This document shows positions 37,214-49,000 of a stretch of 64,000 bases of DNA, piece after piece. The number at the start of each line of letters is the position of its first letter. The stretch's first letter is position 1. Under the pieces are notes generated by a model. That model was not told where the DNA came from. It ran no database searches and worked only from the letters and a program-made list of their open reading frames with translations. A program made the translations under genes and the position numbers. This DNA is from Kluyveromyces lactis (taxonomy: Eukaryota; Ascomycota; Saccharomycetes; Saccharomycetales; Saccharomycetaceae): the NCBI RefSeq assembly GCF_000002515.2, contig NC_006042.1:1550001-1614000 (forward strand), written 5' to 3'.

Positions 37214-40200
37214 TCAATCCAACAACGCACGATTCTTAGCTGCGCAGAAGGCGTCTGACACTTCTAAAGCTTCATATGTACCTTGTAGACTGGTCACAAC
37301 TCTGTACTCGTAAGTATAGATATCGGAAACTTTGTGTGTTTCAACAATTTGTTGCTTTCTGCCCTTTTTGGTGCCAGAGTTTTCAGTACGGACGTAGGTT
37401 AATGCGAAAGGAGGTGTACCTTCGAAGGAGAATATAACTTCAGCTTTGTCACCTTCATGAATATCTTCAACAATCTCTTGGCCTTGTGATACTGTTACCG
37501 ACGGAATTGGATGTATATTCAAAGATAACCTTTCAAAGTCTTGTTTCATCTTCGGATTTGTGAAATCTACTACACATTGTGATGAAGAATCCTGGATTGA
37601 AAAAATAGATATAACGCCGGGCTCAGATGCATATCTGACGAACTGAGAGGAACGTTCCTTGGATTTTAGCTGCTTACCATTGAAGTCGTACTTTATTATG
37701 AATGGAGGTGTCCCACTCAATTGGTATCCAACGTAATCCCCAACACAATATTCCATGGTAGAGTCTGCTAGGGATATCCTAGGAACGTCTGTTATTGATA
37801 TTGAAATCTGATTACCACTCGAAGATAGGTCATTGATACAACCGTTTGCATCAGTAACACTATCAATGCTTACTAAATGATTTCCCAACGAGAGGCCATC
37901 ATACAATCGTTTGTAATCAAAGTTAGCAGCCGTAATATTATGCATGGTGAAAGAATCTGTTTTCGAAGAACTTTCGTGATAAATACTGAACGAAACAGAG
38001 AAAGGAGCTGAGCCATGAGGCACCTTCAGTTTGATATCCTGCATTAGCTTTGATTGCTCTATGTTTGCGGAGCAGGTTCTGTAGGTGCTTCCTTTCTCTA
38101 AGAATTCTATTTCTGGAAGTGAGTTTACATTCTGTCTTATCGAAAGTTGAGAAGGTTTGTACGCAAGTTTTTGGAGGTCAGCCTTCCCATAATTGGAATC
38201 ATATACATTCTTAATCTTTATCACATATTCACCAACGACTTCATTAGGGAATTTAATTGAAGCATACTTCGTAGCAACTTGCACTGAAGATGAGATAAGC
38301 TCTCCTAACGGTGAAATCATATCATATTCTATCAAAAAGGGTGGTATGCCGTTTAGAGACATATCGATGGTTTCTTCAAACCCTTGGCAGACATCATTTT
38401 TAATGTAGTTGAAATCGTCCAGTTTTGAGATTCTGTTGTGCTCAATTAATGAGTACGTAGGTTTTTTGAGATAACTTACTTGGAAAGTATGGTTCGGATC
38501 TACGATCTTGCCAACACAACTCTGGTCACGAATTGAAGCCAATTTATACAAACCTTCCTTCATAACCTTTAAGGCCGGTTTATAGTTGGAACTGAAAGTC
38601 ACCTCTTCAGTTTCGAGAACGTCTCCCTTGTTATCCAAATGGCTATAGGTGATTCTGAAAGGTCCTTCACCTGAAAGTTTTAATGGAAGTTCTGCGAATG
38701 AAGCTTCTTTAATGCTGACTTGGGAGGAAGATTCTGACACAGCAAAAGAAGCAGAAGGAATATCTCTTCTAACGGTAATTCTGGCATCAGTACCACTTAG
38801 ACCTACCAAACATCCACTGGAATCCTTCACAGAAACTAAAGATAGGATATGATCACCACCAATGTTGAAATTAGGTGTTTCGATCTCATAGGAAAAACTT
38901 TGAATATTCTCTTTATTAAACGAAGTTCTCTTATTAGAAGAAGTCTCTACTAAATCATAGTTTAACGTGAAAGGAGGCTCACCACTGAATTTAATAGGTA
39001 CCTTCGTTTTCCCTCCAAGACATAATTTTGTCTCTAGCTTCCCTGAAATCTTTGCACTAGGTTTCACTCTCATGCTGGTTTTGAATGTGTACTCTTTCGA
39101 ATCTAAGGAGATAGGAGATGTGAAAAGTTCATTTGACAATTCGGTGAAAACAATTTCATAACTGCCTTCTGATGTGGGTGAATAAGTAAACTGGTTTCTG
39201 GTTCCTTGGGAGCTGAATTTTTTTGTATCATATAGTTTACGTTCTCCTTGCTCAGTTTTGTATATTTTTGTTTTGTAGTAAAAGGGAGGAACACCGGTAA
39301 AAGTAAGATCAAAATTCAAGCCGACCTGTCCAACACATTGATCTAATATTGGGGTTGATCTTACAGATAATTGAGGAGGAATTGGTTTAGTTATCAGAAC
39401 ATTAGATTTTCCAATCACGGCACCGTGGCAATACCTCGATTTTACTGAGAGCAAATTATAAGAACCTGGCTCATCAACTTTGAATTCTAATGTTTTATCA
39501 TTGAATTGTTTTTCGAAGTATCTCACTTTGGAGTTGTTATCTTCATGGGATAACTGAACGATGAATGGAGCATCCTTGTTAAAATCGCCAGAGTCCAATT
39601 TGACTATTAAAGACCTTCTAACAGAACTGTCGGGATTCATTTTTTCATCCAAAGATACTCTTGGTAAGTCGTGCACGTAGAATCTGTGGATCAAATCATA
39701 CTTTTCTCTTACTTGTGATGATAATGAGGAAAAATCAATGCTATTACCAAATCCATCCACAATTCTTTCGATAGAGTAAACATGTTCACCGTATTCTTTG
39801 GTTGAAGTTTCTAATGCGATATCTACAGGGTACGAACGAGCCCATTTTAAATCTTGGACATCTTTTTGACTGTAGAATTTTGAATTCGTTAGCAAAGGTG
39901 ATTCAAAATATTCTGGTTGAAGTGATGAATCTTCTAGTACGTATCTTTGGCCATTGATTGTCTTAGTATAAGTCAATTTAAGAGGTGGAGCACCTTGTAC
40001 CTGAATTGAAACCTCATCATTATCTCCAACACATCTATCATTTTCTCCCTTTCCGTTAATGGAAGCCAATGGGCAGTGAGGTAGCACTAATTGGGATTTG
40101 TATATTCTCAAATTGATATTATTAGTGTCTAGAACGGTTTTCAACTGGTAAAACCCGATTTTGTTAAGAGGTACAGTAAAGTAATGTATGTTACGATCAG

Positions 40201-41122
40201 TTTCTTCCTTTGAAATATCTGCCTTGAGTGGTTTTAAATCGTTCTTGGTGAAGTTCCACAGTTCACCTTCATTTGAGTATAGATCTCTGAACTCTAACTG
40301 GACTGTATTGATTGTGGATGATGAGTTGACTCTTATAGGTAGTTCAATGGCAGGACCAGATTGGTCCAGTGGTAGACAAAAAGACGAGTGGAAGGGATTC
40401 AAATATGCTGTATTTTCTGGCAAAATTTTAATGGTATGTGCACCTTTGAAGTGTTCTGCCGAATTCATAGCCTTTCTTGGGTTGACAGAGTCACCTGTTA
40501 AGGACAAGTCTCTGCTGTGATACTGTCTCCATAATGACAATAGAAGCGATACCAATGGGATACTTTGTTCACTGGAGATAAACAGTGTGAGGGTTGCGGA
40601 TGAAATAATCTGCAAAAGCACTATCAGTGGTTTGAACTTTAATTTGGGTATTTTGAACGTGGGGAGACAGTAAAAGAACAAAGAGTCTATTACCAAATAT
40701 TTTGAAATGAAGTTTAACCTTGAATTCGATAGAAAAATCCCAGATAATGGTATCCCACTCTTAAGTAGGATTAGATCGTATAGTTTGTAGCATTGAATGA
40801 TAAAAAAAACGACGAAGGCTAATCTTCTCTGACTGGCTGCATCGAGAACTTCAGTAGAAATCAAAGGTAGCTCCTTAATCGATTCACTCGCTGGGCCATT
40901 CTTTGCTCTACTAGTGCTTGACTTCGATTTTCCTGTGTAATTGGAAAAACCGGATATACAAAATGGATCTTCTTTTGGTTTGTTGATCTCTTCATTTCTT
41001 CGATCGCTTATTCCTCCTCTGAACGAGTCTTTATCTCTATTTCCAACGTTCCTACGCCTACTATCACTCCACATCGATGGAGTATGTGTATAGAACCCAT
41101 TTGTTCCGAAACTGGAATCCAT
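37214..41122 (-). CDS. POM152: Nuclear pore membrane glycoprotein Pom152
   Basis: A 1302-residue pore membrane nucleoporin (S. cerevisiae 1337) that forms the lumenal ring of the nuclear pore complex. The N-terminal 90 residues are polar and face the pore. Hydrophobic segments occur near residues 100-120 (LAFVVFFIIQCYKLYDLIL), 140-155 and 160-185. The long lumenal part holds about eight Ig-like repeats, each marked by a G-x-PPF-type turn: GAPPLKLTY, GVPPFYYKT, GEPPFTLNY, GEGPFRITY, GIPPFLIEY, GSAPFSVSF, GTPPFIIKY and GTPPFALTY, often with a preceding C-x-G. The ATG is the first in the frame. It converges on MLH2 with a short 64-bp gap. Confidence 0.95.
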   Translation of the reverse strand: MDSSFGTNGFYTHTPSMWSDSRRRNVGNRDKDSFRGGISDRRNEEINKPKEDPFCISGFSNYTGKSKSSTSRAKNGPASESIKELPLISTEVLDAASQRRLAFVVFFIIQCYKLYDLILLKSGIPLSGIFLSNSRLNFISKYLVIDSLFFYCLPTFKIPKLKFKPLIVLLQIISSATLTLFISSEQSIPLVSLLLSLWRQYHSRDLSLTGDSVNPRKAMNSAEHFKGAHTIKILPENTAYLNPFHSSFCLPLDQSGPAIELPIRVNSSSTINTVQLEFRDLYSNEGELWNFTKNDLKPLKADISKEETDRNIHYFTVPLNKIGFYQLKTVLDTNNINLRIYKSQLVLPHCPLASINGKGENDRCVGDNDEVSIQVQGAPPLKLTYTKTINGQRYVLEDSSLQPEYFESPLLTNSKFYSQKDVQDLKWARSYPVDIALETSTKEYGEHVYSIERIVDGFGNSIDFSSLSSQVREKYDLIHRFYVHDLPRVSLDEKMNPDSSVRRSLIVKLDSGDFNKDAPFIVQLSHEDNNSKVRYFEKQFNDKTLEFKVDEPGSYNLLSVKSRYCHGAVIGKSNVLITKPIPPQLSVRSTPILDQCVGQVGLNFDLTFTGVPPFYYKTKIYKTEQGERKLYDTKKFSSQGTRNQFTYSPTSEGSYEIVFTELSNELFTSPISLDSKEYTFKTSMRVKPSAKISGKLETKLCLGGKTKVPIKFSGEPPFTLNYDLVETSSNKRTSFNKENIQSFSYEIETPNFNIGGDHILSLVSVKDSSGCLVGLSGTDARITVRRDIPSASFAVSESSSQVSIKEASFAELPLKLSGEGPFRITYSHLDNKGDVLETEEVTFSSNYKPALKVMKEGLYKLASIRDQSCVGKIVDPNHTFQVSYLKKPTYSLIEHNRISKLDDFNYIKNDVCQGFEETIDMSLNGIPPFLIEYDMISPLGELISSSVQVATKYASIKFPNEVVGEYVIKIKNVYDSNYGKADLQKLAYKPSQLSIRQNVNSLPEIEFLEKGSTYRTCSANIEQSKLMQDIKLKVPHGSAPFSVSFSIYHESSSKTDSFTMHNITAANFDYKRLYDGLSLGNHLVSIDSVTDANGCINDLSSSGNQISISITDVPRISLADSTMEYCVGDYVGYQLSGTPPFIIKYDFNGKQLKSKERSSQFVRYASEPGVISIFSIQDSSSQCVVDFTNPKMKQDFERLSLNIHPIPSVTVSQGQEIVEDIHEGDKAEVIFSFEGTPPFALTYVRTENSGTKKGRKQQIVETHKVSDIYTYEYRVVTSLQGTYEALEVSDAFCAAKNRALLD

Positions 41123-42277
41123 TATCTAACTGTATATGCGTCTGAACTTATCTCAGCTTCCCTTTTCAACAGAATATGATTCTAAAGTGCCAATACGCAG
41201 AAGTTTAATAGAAAAAAATGGGATCACGCATACAACTTATCACTTAGTCGCTCGCTTTTTAATTGACGATTGGTATGTAACGGGTGCCTGGATCGCGATT
41301 GCTTGTTGATCCTAGCCTGCATCTGCATACATGAGAAGACCAAACATAAGCTTAAAGTTTGAACTTCTGTTTGTTGACAAGATCTGAATCGGATATATCA
41401 TTATGTACGATTCAGGTTTCGCTTCTGATCAAGGTACAATGGTCAAGGACGCAGCAACTCTATATGATCTGCCACTACGTTGTGGTCTTAATATTCGAAT
41501 TATAGCCTCTTGAATTCTTCGCCTATCCAGAATTACCAGTGAGATCGTTTGCATCGATATTATAATGTCGATTCCGTTGCATAGCTCCATTGCTTACGTC
41601 AAATTCCCGTCAAATTCCCGTCATCCTCTCATAAAACCCTAGTCAGAAGCAAGGAGGACATAAATGCTAGTAAGCAAATGTCTTTACCCCATCTGGCTAA
41701 TGAATCCTGAATTAGGTAAGTTTTATCATGACCTCATCTGATAAAAACCTCGGCAAATTTGAATGCCAGATTCAGTAATAGTAATGATAGCTAAGGGTCC
41801 TAACATATATAATATATATATTTACCAGAGAGAAAAAGAATGTTTTGGTTGGAATCGAGATACTTCCATTGTCCAGGATCGTCTCCTTTTTTGAATCACA
41901 ACTGGAGCACTGGAACTTATTTGTTTTCAACACCATATACAGCTCTCACGTTCGTCGTATATAACATTACAGAGGTGCATTTGAATCTCCTTCTATAAAA
42001 GAAGTTTAGAAATTTAAGGTTTTGATTTATTTGATTTGCACTCTTACAAATAAGTCATTTACGAGAAGAGAGTTTGCTAAAACACGATACGTTAGAATCT
42101 GTAAGAGTTTGAGGCGCTAGCTCAATAGAGGTCAGATATTCTGTGTTGTAAATTGGTGATAGTTCTGCTGTTTTCATTCTCTGTTTATTGGAATTTAGAT
42201 AAAGGAACGAAAGACGGTAATTTATTCTTGGCACGTTACTGTTGGTACTTAAAGATTATCTAAACTGTGAAACTGCC
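41123..42277. promoter_or_regulatory. Divergent promoter region between POM152 and SMF3
   Basis: 1.16 kb, the longest gap in the window. It contains GCACCC on the minus strand (41282-41287), the core of Aft-type iron-response sites, but far from SMF3; an exact 11-bp tandem duplication (GTCAAATTCCC) at 41598-41619; and an AT-repeat at about 41806-41820. No RNA gene recognised. The frame of SMF3 is open from 42242 but without ATG. Confidence 0.45.
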
Positions 42278-43708
42278 ATGCTTATACTATCTCGTGTATT
42301 CGAGAGGAACCATGTTGAAATTTTGAGGAAGTTTATGAAGTTTGTCGGACCTGGGATCATGGTCAGTGTTGCATACATGGACCCTGGGAACTATTCTACT
42401 AGTGTGTCAGGTGGTGCACAATTTAAATACAAATTGTTGTTCATCACATTCATTTCAAACATATTTGCGATTGTCTTGCAATGCCTCTGCATCAAGCTAG
42501 GTACAATCACTGGTTTGGATTTAGCTGAAAACTGCCGTCGTCATTTTTCAAAGCGTGTTAATTATATTCTATACGGGTTTGCAGAAGTTGCAATTATCGC
42601 AACAGACTTGGCGGAAGTGATTGGTGCTGCCGTTGCATTAAATATCTTGTTTAACATTCCCTTGTTATGGGGTGTGCTGTTGACCGTTTTTGATGTGTTG
42701 CTGATACTTCTGTTTTACAGGCCAGATGAACATTCCATGAAACGGGTCCGGGCGTTCGAAACTTTTGTTGGGATTTTAGTTGGAGCGACAGTTATTTGTT
42801 TCGCTATTGAATTGTTCAAGATATCCGTACCAAGCAAGTTAGAGGTGTTCAAAGGCTTCATTCCAAATCCCATCATCTTCAAAGAACAACAAGCGATGTA
42901 TATCTCTTTAGGTATTCTTGGTGCTACTGTGATGCCTCATTCCTTATTTTTGGGTTCCTCTCTCGTAAAACCAAGGGTTTTCGATTACGACTTAAAAAAA
43001 TACGGTAAAATTAAGGAACAACCTTCAGTAGGTGCCATTGAGTACACGTTGCGATATTCGTACGCTGAATTGATAGTGTCGTTGTTTTTCATCGCCACTT
43101 TCGTCAATGCTGCCATTTTAATAGTCGCTGGTGCGACTTTATATGGGCAACCCGATGCAGAGGATGCTGATTTACTCTCTATTTATGAATTATTGTCCCA
43201 TTATGTGTCTCCAGCTGCTGGGCTCGTATTTGCATTGGCAATGCTCTTTAGTGGTCAATCAGCAGGTGTCATTTGTACCATGGCAGGTCAAATTGTATCA
43301 GAAGGGTTTTTAGAGTGGTCACTTGAACCTTGGGTGACTCGTCTATTGACAAGGTTGATAGCCATCGTACCCTGTTTCTTAGTTACGGCTTTCTTGGGAG
43401 AAAAGGGGGTATCTAGTATTCTAAACTTGAGTCAAGTGGTTCTCTCATTGATTTTACCAATCGTTTCTGCTCCTTTGATTTACTTCACTATGAATCATAA
43501 AATTATGACCGTTGTGGATGTGGATTCTGCACCCGCATCTGCAGACAGTACTGAAGAAAGTAGATTATTATCGAAAGGCGTTAAGTCCATTGACTACACC
43601 AATGGAAGACTGTTGAGCATCAGTTCATTTGTTATATGGTTGACAATTGGTTCATTGAATTGTTATCTTGTATTTTCATACCTCATGGGAGCGGACGTGC
43701 ATTTTTAA
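42278..43708 (+). CDS. SMF3: NRAMP metal transporter, vacuolar iron exporter Smf3
   Basis: A 476-residue NRAMP-family divalent metal/proton symporter. The metal-binding motif DPGN is in helix 1 (VAYMDPGNYSTSV) and the second, MPHSLFLGSS, in helix 6. About eleven membrane segments are visible. Smf3 moves iron from the vacuole to the cytosol when iron is short. The first ATG in frame, at 42278 (MLILSRVFERNH), gives nearly the S. cerevisiae length (473); the longer frame starts at TTG. The short N-terminus lacks the extended region of Smf1/Smf2, where Rsp5-adaptor control acts. Position next to RSC58 matches YLR034C and YLR033W. Confidence 0.93.
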   Translation: MLILSRVFERNHVEILRKFMKFVGPGIMVSVAYMDPGNYSTSVSGGAQFKYKLLFITFISNIFAIVLQCLCIKLGTITGLDLAENCRRHFSKRVNYILYGFAEVAIIATDLAEVIGAAVALNILFNIPLLWGVLLTVFDVLLILLFYRPDEHSMKRVRAFETFVGILVGATVICFAIELFKISVPSKLEVFKGFIPNPIIFKEQQAMYISLGILGATVMPHSLFLGSSLVKPRVFDYDLKKYGKIKEQPSVGAIEYTLRYSYAELIVSLFFIATFVNAAILIVAGATLYGQPDAEDADLLSIYELLSHYVSPAAGLVFALAMLFSGQSAGVICTMAGQIVSEGFLEWSLEPWVTRLLTRLIAIVPCFLVTAFLGEKGVSSILNLSQVVLSLILPIVSAPLIYFTMNHKIMTVVDVDSAPASADSTEESRLLSKGVKSIDYTNGRLLSISSFVIWLTIGSLNCYLVFSYLMGADVHF

Positions 43709-44036
43709 GTCTAAGTAGGCATTTTATATAGTTTTGATGGATTCTGTTTAATCTATAATCAATTCGTAAATTGTACTTATTGGATCTGCTTTGTTGATCT
43801 CTTCTCTTGTACCTTTGTTGTGGTTAATTTCTTTGTTCTTTATATAATCTTTAATTGTTCTTGGACATTTACCTTCGAAAGTAATTGAGGAAGTAAAAAA
43901 ATCGAAACACTGATGGTTTCAGAAAATAACTCCAAATAATAGTAACCGTTAGCTATCACTGATAATAAACTAGCCCCACAGATTATTGCACACTACCACA
44001 GCTGCGATTTATAGATTCTATACGGAAATATCTACT
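43709..44036. other. Convergent spacer between SMF3 and RSC58
   Basis: 328 bp, T-rich, between two converging 3' ends. Nothing beyond likely polyadenylation signals recognised. Confidence 0.35.
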
Positions 44037-45764
44037 TCACTGCATAACTTTCTTACTTTTCTTTTTTCTAGTCGATATGGTCTTGACGACAGGAACTGAT
44101 CCGGCATAATTAGTCTGAAGGACTGGGAAATGTTTCTCGTGCAATTTTGGAGATGTCACAATCTGTTTAGAAAGTAGAGCTTCTTTCAAGATGTTCTGTG
44201 CTCTATGATAAAGGGAAACTTCCTCACTTGTTGGTTTTGATATCTTGTTCAGCTTGACCCTTCTCGATTTACATGCCTTTAGCTTTAGCAATATCTCTGT
44301 CAATAACCTTTGCTGTTCACCTTGCTCAAAAGCCGTTATATCTTCATCATGTATCTCATGGCTAGGTTGCCAGTCATAAAGATTTTTCAAATTAATATTG
44401 ACAGGTCCAGCTGGCTCCGTTGTCACTATTACTTCATCTCCCTCCTCATTTGTATCTTGCTCTTCATCCGTGGCAACATTCTGCTCTTCATCATTTTCAT
44501 TTGATTCCTTTTTTTGGTTGTCAGATCCGATACTGTCATTTGCTTCCTCAACCTTTTGATCTTCAATACCCTCATCCTTTATTTTTTCATCTTCAACATT
44601 TTTATCTTCTGCTTCCGCAGCCCCTCTCTTCTTCGATTCTATTTCTAACCAGCTTTTGTATCCGACCTTTTCCAACCATATGTCTCCTTTACGGGAACAA
44701 TCTGTTACAGACTTGAACTCCGAGATACTCGGAGCAAAAGATTGATAGTCGCCATACTCCAACCATTTAGTAGTGGGTAGCGGGTACCAATTCGGATGCA
44801 GAAAGGAGGTCATGATTTCTGTAGGAGAAATTGTTGGATCAGGAACATTGGAAGTGTTAGCTGCTACGAATCCCAATCTATTGGCTGGTTGGGATGTTGC
44901 TTGAGGAATAATTTTCACAATTTCACATTCCTCGTATGGTACTTCCTTTGGCCTCTGATCAAGTACTGACCTCGTTATCACCGAACTGAACAAATGTCCC
45001 TCCTTTGTCTGCGTATGGTAAGTTTCAGTAACGGGGAGCTGATAAACTTGACTAATTTTAAGGAAATCATTGGAAATGGTTTTTGAAAAATCACTTTCTT
45101 TGAAGTCAATGTCTGCCGCGAAGTCTCCCACCAGTTTGGCTCCAACTCTATAACATTCCCTTAGAATCAATTCTGCTGCAAATTTGTAGAATTTGTCGAC
45201 CATTTGGTACGACCTCGTTCCTTGAGAGTAGTAGTGAATTAAAATGGAGCATACTAATTTAATATCATGGTAAATCCGATAAACAGAATCTTCATGCTTC
45301 TGGTAATCTCCACTAGCAAATTTATCAGATATGGAAATTGAATCAATATCTTCTGCTATTTTGATATCTGGATTTTCATCAAACTTGGCCCTTAGAAACT
45401 TCACGTAAGAATCGTATATGTGTGTTGGATCAGGCTCGTAGAATTCTTTAGGAAACCTTTCATCTAAAGCTCTGCATTTCGAAGATGCACTAATTAAATC
45501 AAAATAAAATTAATACTGTTAGTATTTGATTGTAAAATAAAATCATGCTTTGGCAAATCTAACACTGAAAACATAAAATAAAGACTTGAGGAACCCCAGG
45601 TCATCGTATGCTGGTCTTTAATTTATTATTATCACCGATTCTAGACAAAAACATGTGCGAATGCAACATAATTCGAATGAAAAATGTGTTGTTTTTATAT
45701 TCACATACCCTTTTAAAACAGTTAGTAAGTTCTGAAAAAAATTCTCTTTTAGCAGCTCTACCAT
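44037..45764 (-). CDS. RSC58: RSC chromatin-remodelling subunit Rsc58 (spliced)
   Basis: Two exons: 45764-45709 (18 codons plus two bases) and 45489-44037, joined to give 502 residues, the same length as S. cerevisiae Rsc58. Rsc58 is an essential subunit of the RSC remodelling complex. The joined N-terminus reads MVELLKENFFQNLLTVLKG then ASSKCRALDERFPKEFYEPD, a continuous amphipathic start. The uninterrupted frame would begin only at a GTG codon (45404) with no ATG, which is why an intron is needed. The protein has a helical N-terminal domain with bromodomain-like character (about residues 40-130), a central conserved block (FLHPNWYPLPTTKW), and a long acidic Glu/Asp-rich segment (about 310-380). 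The S. cerevisiae gene has no intron that I know of. Confidence 0.9.
45490..45708 (-). other. RSC58 intron
   Basis: 219-nt intron. Donor GTATGT at 45708-45703, branch point TACTAAC at 45524-45518, acceptor TTAG ending at 45490, 29 nt after the branch adenosine. Splicing joins GG to T, making a Gly codon, and opens the frame to an ATG. Confidence 0.88.
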
Positions 45765-46080
45765 TGTTTACTTATTTTTAGCCCACTATAAAAGAGTTTG
45801 CAGACCTTGTACTCTCTCACTGCCCATCAGTTTGTCATTCAGCAGTAATGTAAGAAGCCTTTATTGATCAACCTGCGCCAAAACCTGTGTTTTCATTATG
45901 AAAAACATCAAAACCGTACATCATGATCCAACTGGCATCCATTGACAGCTTTTACAGAGATTCCTGTCACAGCAACAGTACCCAGTCATAGCCTAACAAG
46001 CTAGGTATTGGCCTTTAATTATTCCAATGCAATTGGTATTATATGAGTTAATTAATTCTATAAATTGTACTGGTGTAGTT
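45765..46080. other. RSC58 promoter and 3' region of ECM16
   Basis: 316 bp between the RSC58 ATG and the ECM16 stop, both on the minus strand. A TATAAA-like element (ACTATAAAAG) is at about 45785-45794 but on the opposite strand. No RNA gene recognised. Confidence 0.35.
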
Positions 46081-49000
46081 CTAGGGTCTTTTCGAAGCTT
46101 GATAGTTTTTAAATGCTTTTGGAGTAAGGAATTTCTTGACCGTCCATACACCTTTCTCTTTCTCTTGATGAACAGGGATAGGATTGAGTTCCCAACCAAT
46201 CTTGATGTCGCTATCATTGCAAGATCCAAATCTAGGAACAACATAGCAGAATCTTTCTGTTGGCGATAAATCAATAGGTTTCAAACCTTGTCCAGTGATT
46301 GGTTTTCCGTAAGTGAGTAACGAGCCCTTTCTTGCAACGTTAGCCAATGGCGTGCTTTTAATGTCACAAAGAGACTTCATCCTTGTTTTCGCCTTTTCAT
46401 TATTTTTATTGACATGTAGTGATTGGAAAACCAAGTATTTCGGAGGTTGCTCGCCAGAATTGTTGAGAATTGAGGTTGGATGAATATAAACAAAGATATC
46501 ATCCAAAGAAGATGTTTTCTCAGCAAGGACTGGAACATAAGGGATATTGAAAATGTTGGTTTTGTTGATAGTAACGTCTTCCGGGAATAACTGGTCTGCG
46601 CGAACGGCCACCTGGTCGATAAATCCTGCTGTGATCATTTGCTTGAGTAATTTGATTTGAACATCGGTGGGGATCGAGCTCTTCAAGTCTTCGTCTTTAA
46701 CATTTACAGCTACATTTTCTCTCGAAGTAACTGACCTGATGATGAACATCACCTGCTTTCTCAACTTCATAATCTCCTCTACGGTTTTTGCCCTTAAGAA
46801 ATTTTTTTCCATGAAAGAACTGTGCTGATCCTTTGGAATGAAATCCAACGCAGATACTGCACTTAAAAGACGGAAAACATCACTGAATTTATCAAGCTTA
46901 CTAAATCTAATTTTGCTTTTAACATACTTGGAGCGCAATAGCCTTTTTCTTTCCTCAGCTTCGTGATCAGGATAGTCATCTAATTGTCCTTCATCTTGTG
47001 TCTTGGGCACAGTATCCATGATACCAAGCTCTTGTTCAGATAAAAACGGCTCACCTACTGAAAGGGCACTGACAATGGTAACAACATATTTCAAACAGTC
47101 GCTTTCATTACCAACAAGCAGCATTTTAGAAAATCTTGGACTTAGCGGAAACAAACTCATTGCTTTACCATCATCAGTGATTCTTTCATTACTGTCGAGT
47201 GCACCTAGGTGTTGTAAGAGCTTTATTGACTTCATCAAAGCTGGTCTTTCGGGTGGGGTAGGGAATGGAAAATTCACAATATTATGAACAGCCATGCTCT
47301 TCATTTGCAAAACTATACTCTCCACAGGCATTCTTAAAATTTCAGGCTTAGAAAACTGCTCAAAATCTCTTTCGAAAACTGCAGAGGAGTATAAACGATA
47401 ACAATGACCAGGCCCTGTACGCCCTGCTCTACCACTTCTTTGGCCAGCAGAAGCTTTGCTAATCCAGTCAATTTCGAAACTCTGAACACCATTATTTTCA
47501 TCAAACTTTCTTTCCTTTGATCTACCACAATCAACGACGTATCTTACTCCCGGTATGGTCAATGATGTTTCTGCCACATTAGTAGCAACAACACATAATC
47601 TGGAGTTTGGTGGGGGATCAAGGAAGACCTTCATTTGCTCTTTGGTGGGCAATAGCGAGTAAAGAGGAAGAACATATAGTGGATCTCTATCCGTCTGACC
47701 TTCTTCAAGTGTTTCTTCAAAACCTTCTTCTTCGTCCTCTTCTTTGTCCTCAATATCTTCCTCATCAGAGAGTAAACAATCGTCAAATTCTTGTTCCTCT
47801 CTAACTCTGACACTGAAGTCGATATCTTCAGCTTCTACATCTGCAGTTTTGGCATCTATTTTCACTGTAGGTATGTGGTCATTTTGAATGAGAGTTTGAT
47901 GTTTCTTGGGGAAAGGAAACTCTTTTCTTAACCTTTTTACCATGTGCGTGATCTCTTGCTGTCCTGTCATAAAAACCAAGATAGCACCAGGAGGCAACCT
48001 TTGATGTATTTTACACGTCTTCCTGAAAGCCTCTTCAGCATAGTTATAAGCTGTTCTACGATTGAAATGTACAGCCACTGGATACTGCCTGGCGTCGACC
48101 TTTAAGACAGGTGGAGAAACAGGGAATAAAGTAGGGTTTTCACTAAAATCTGATACTCTCAAGGTGGCAGACATGATAATTAGTTTAAGTTTTTTGTACT
48201 TAGCCGGATCAGTTGCATGCTCCTTAGCACGTAAGCTGACACAACGACTTAACATACCAATCAAAATATCTGTATTGATGTTCCTCTCGTGAGCTTCATC
48301 GATAATGATAGAAGAGTATTTAGAAAGTCTAAAATCGTTCATCATCTCTCTTAGCAAAACACCATCAGTCATAAATTTCATTCTTGTTTTATCCTTGGTA
48401 GAAGAATCGAACCGAATTTGGTATCCTACATATTCGCCATGATCACCCATCTCATTAGTAACACGTCCAGCCATAGAGACAGCGGCCACTCTTCTAGGTT
48501 GTGTTATTCCAATCATCCCAGGCGTGTCAGTTGAGGACGAATTACCATATCCTGCCTCGTAAAGAAACTGCGGTACCTGTGTCGTTTTACCTGAACCAGT
48601 TTCACCACAAATGATTACAACGTCATTATGATGGATAGCTTCCATAATTCTATGTTCCTCGGCGAAAACAGGTAGTGCGCTTCTCACAGCTTGAACAGCA
48701 TCAGATCTCCGTACCTTGACATAAAAAGCCTTACGTGTTGAATTTTCGTTCACATTAAATTCATCTGCTTTGAGTCCATCTTCAAAGTCTTCAGGTCTCT
48801 CGGTCCTATCGACCTTGATGTTGGAGGAAGGCATAACCATTTCTACATCTCTACCTTCAAGCTTTTTAATTTCCTGATTTGCCCACTCTTTAAATTCTTG
48901 GGCAACTGAAGAACTTACGTTTCTGCACTGCGCTATTTCTGAATCCGATCTTTCCTCGCCGTCAGACTCACTCGACTCATCATCGCTGTGACTATCAGCA

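Noticed and set aside
41282-41287. Aft-type iron site for SMF3
   Set aside because: Only the six-base core is present and it lies about 1 kb from SMF3 and nearer POM152.
42242-42277. Upstream extension of SMF3
   Set aside because: It begins with TTG; the ATG at 42278 gives the expected Smf3 length.
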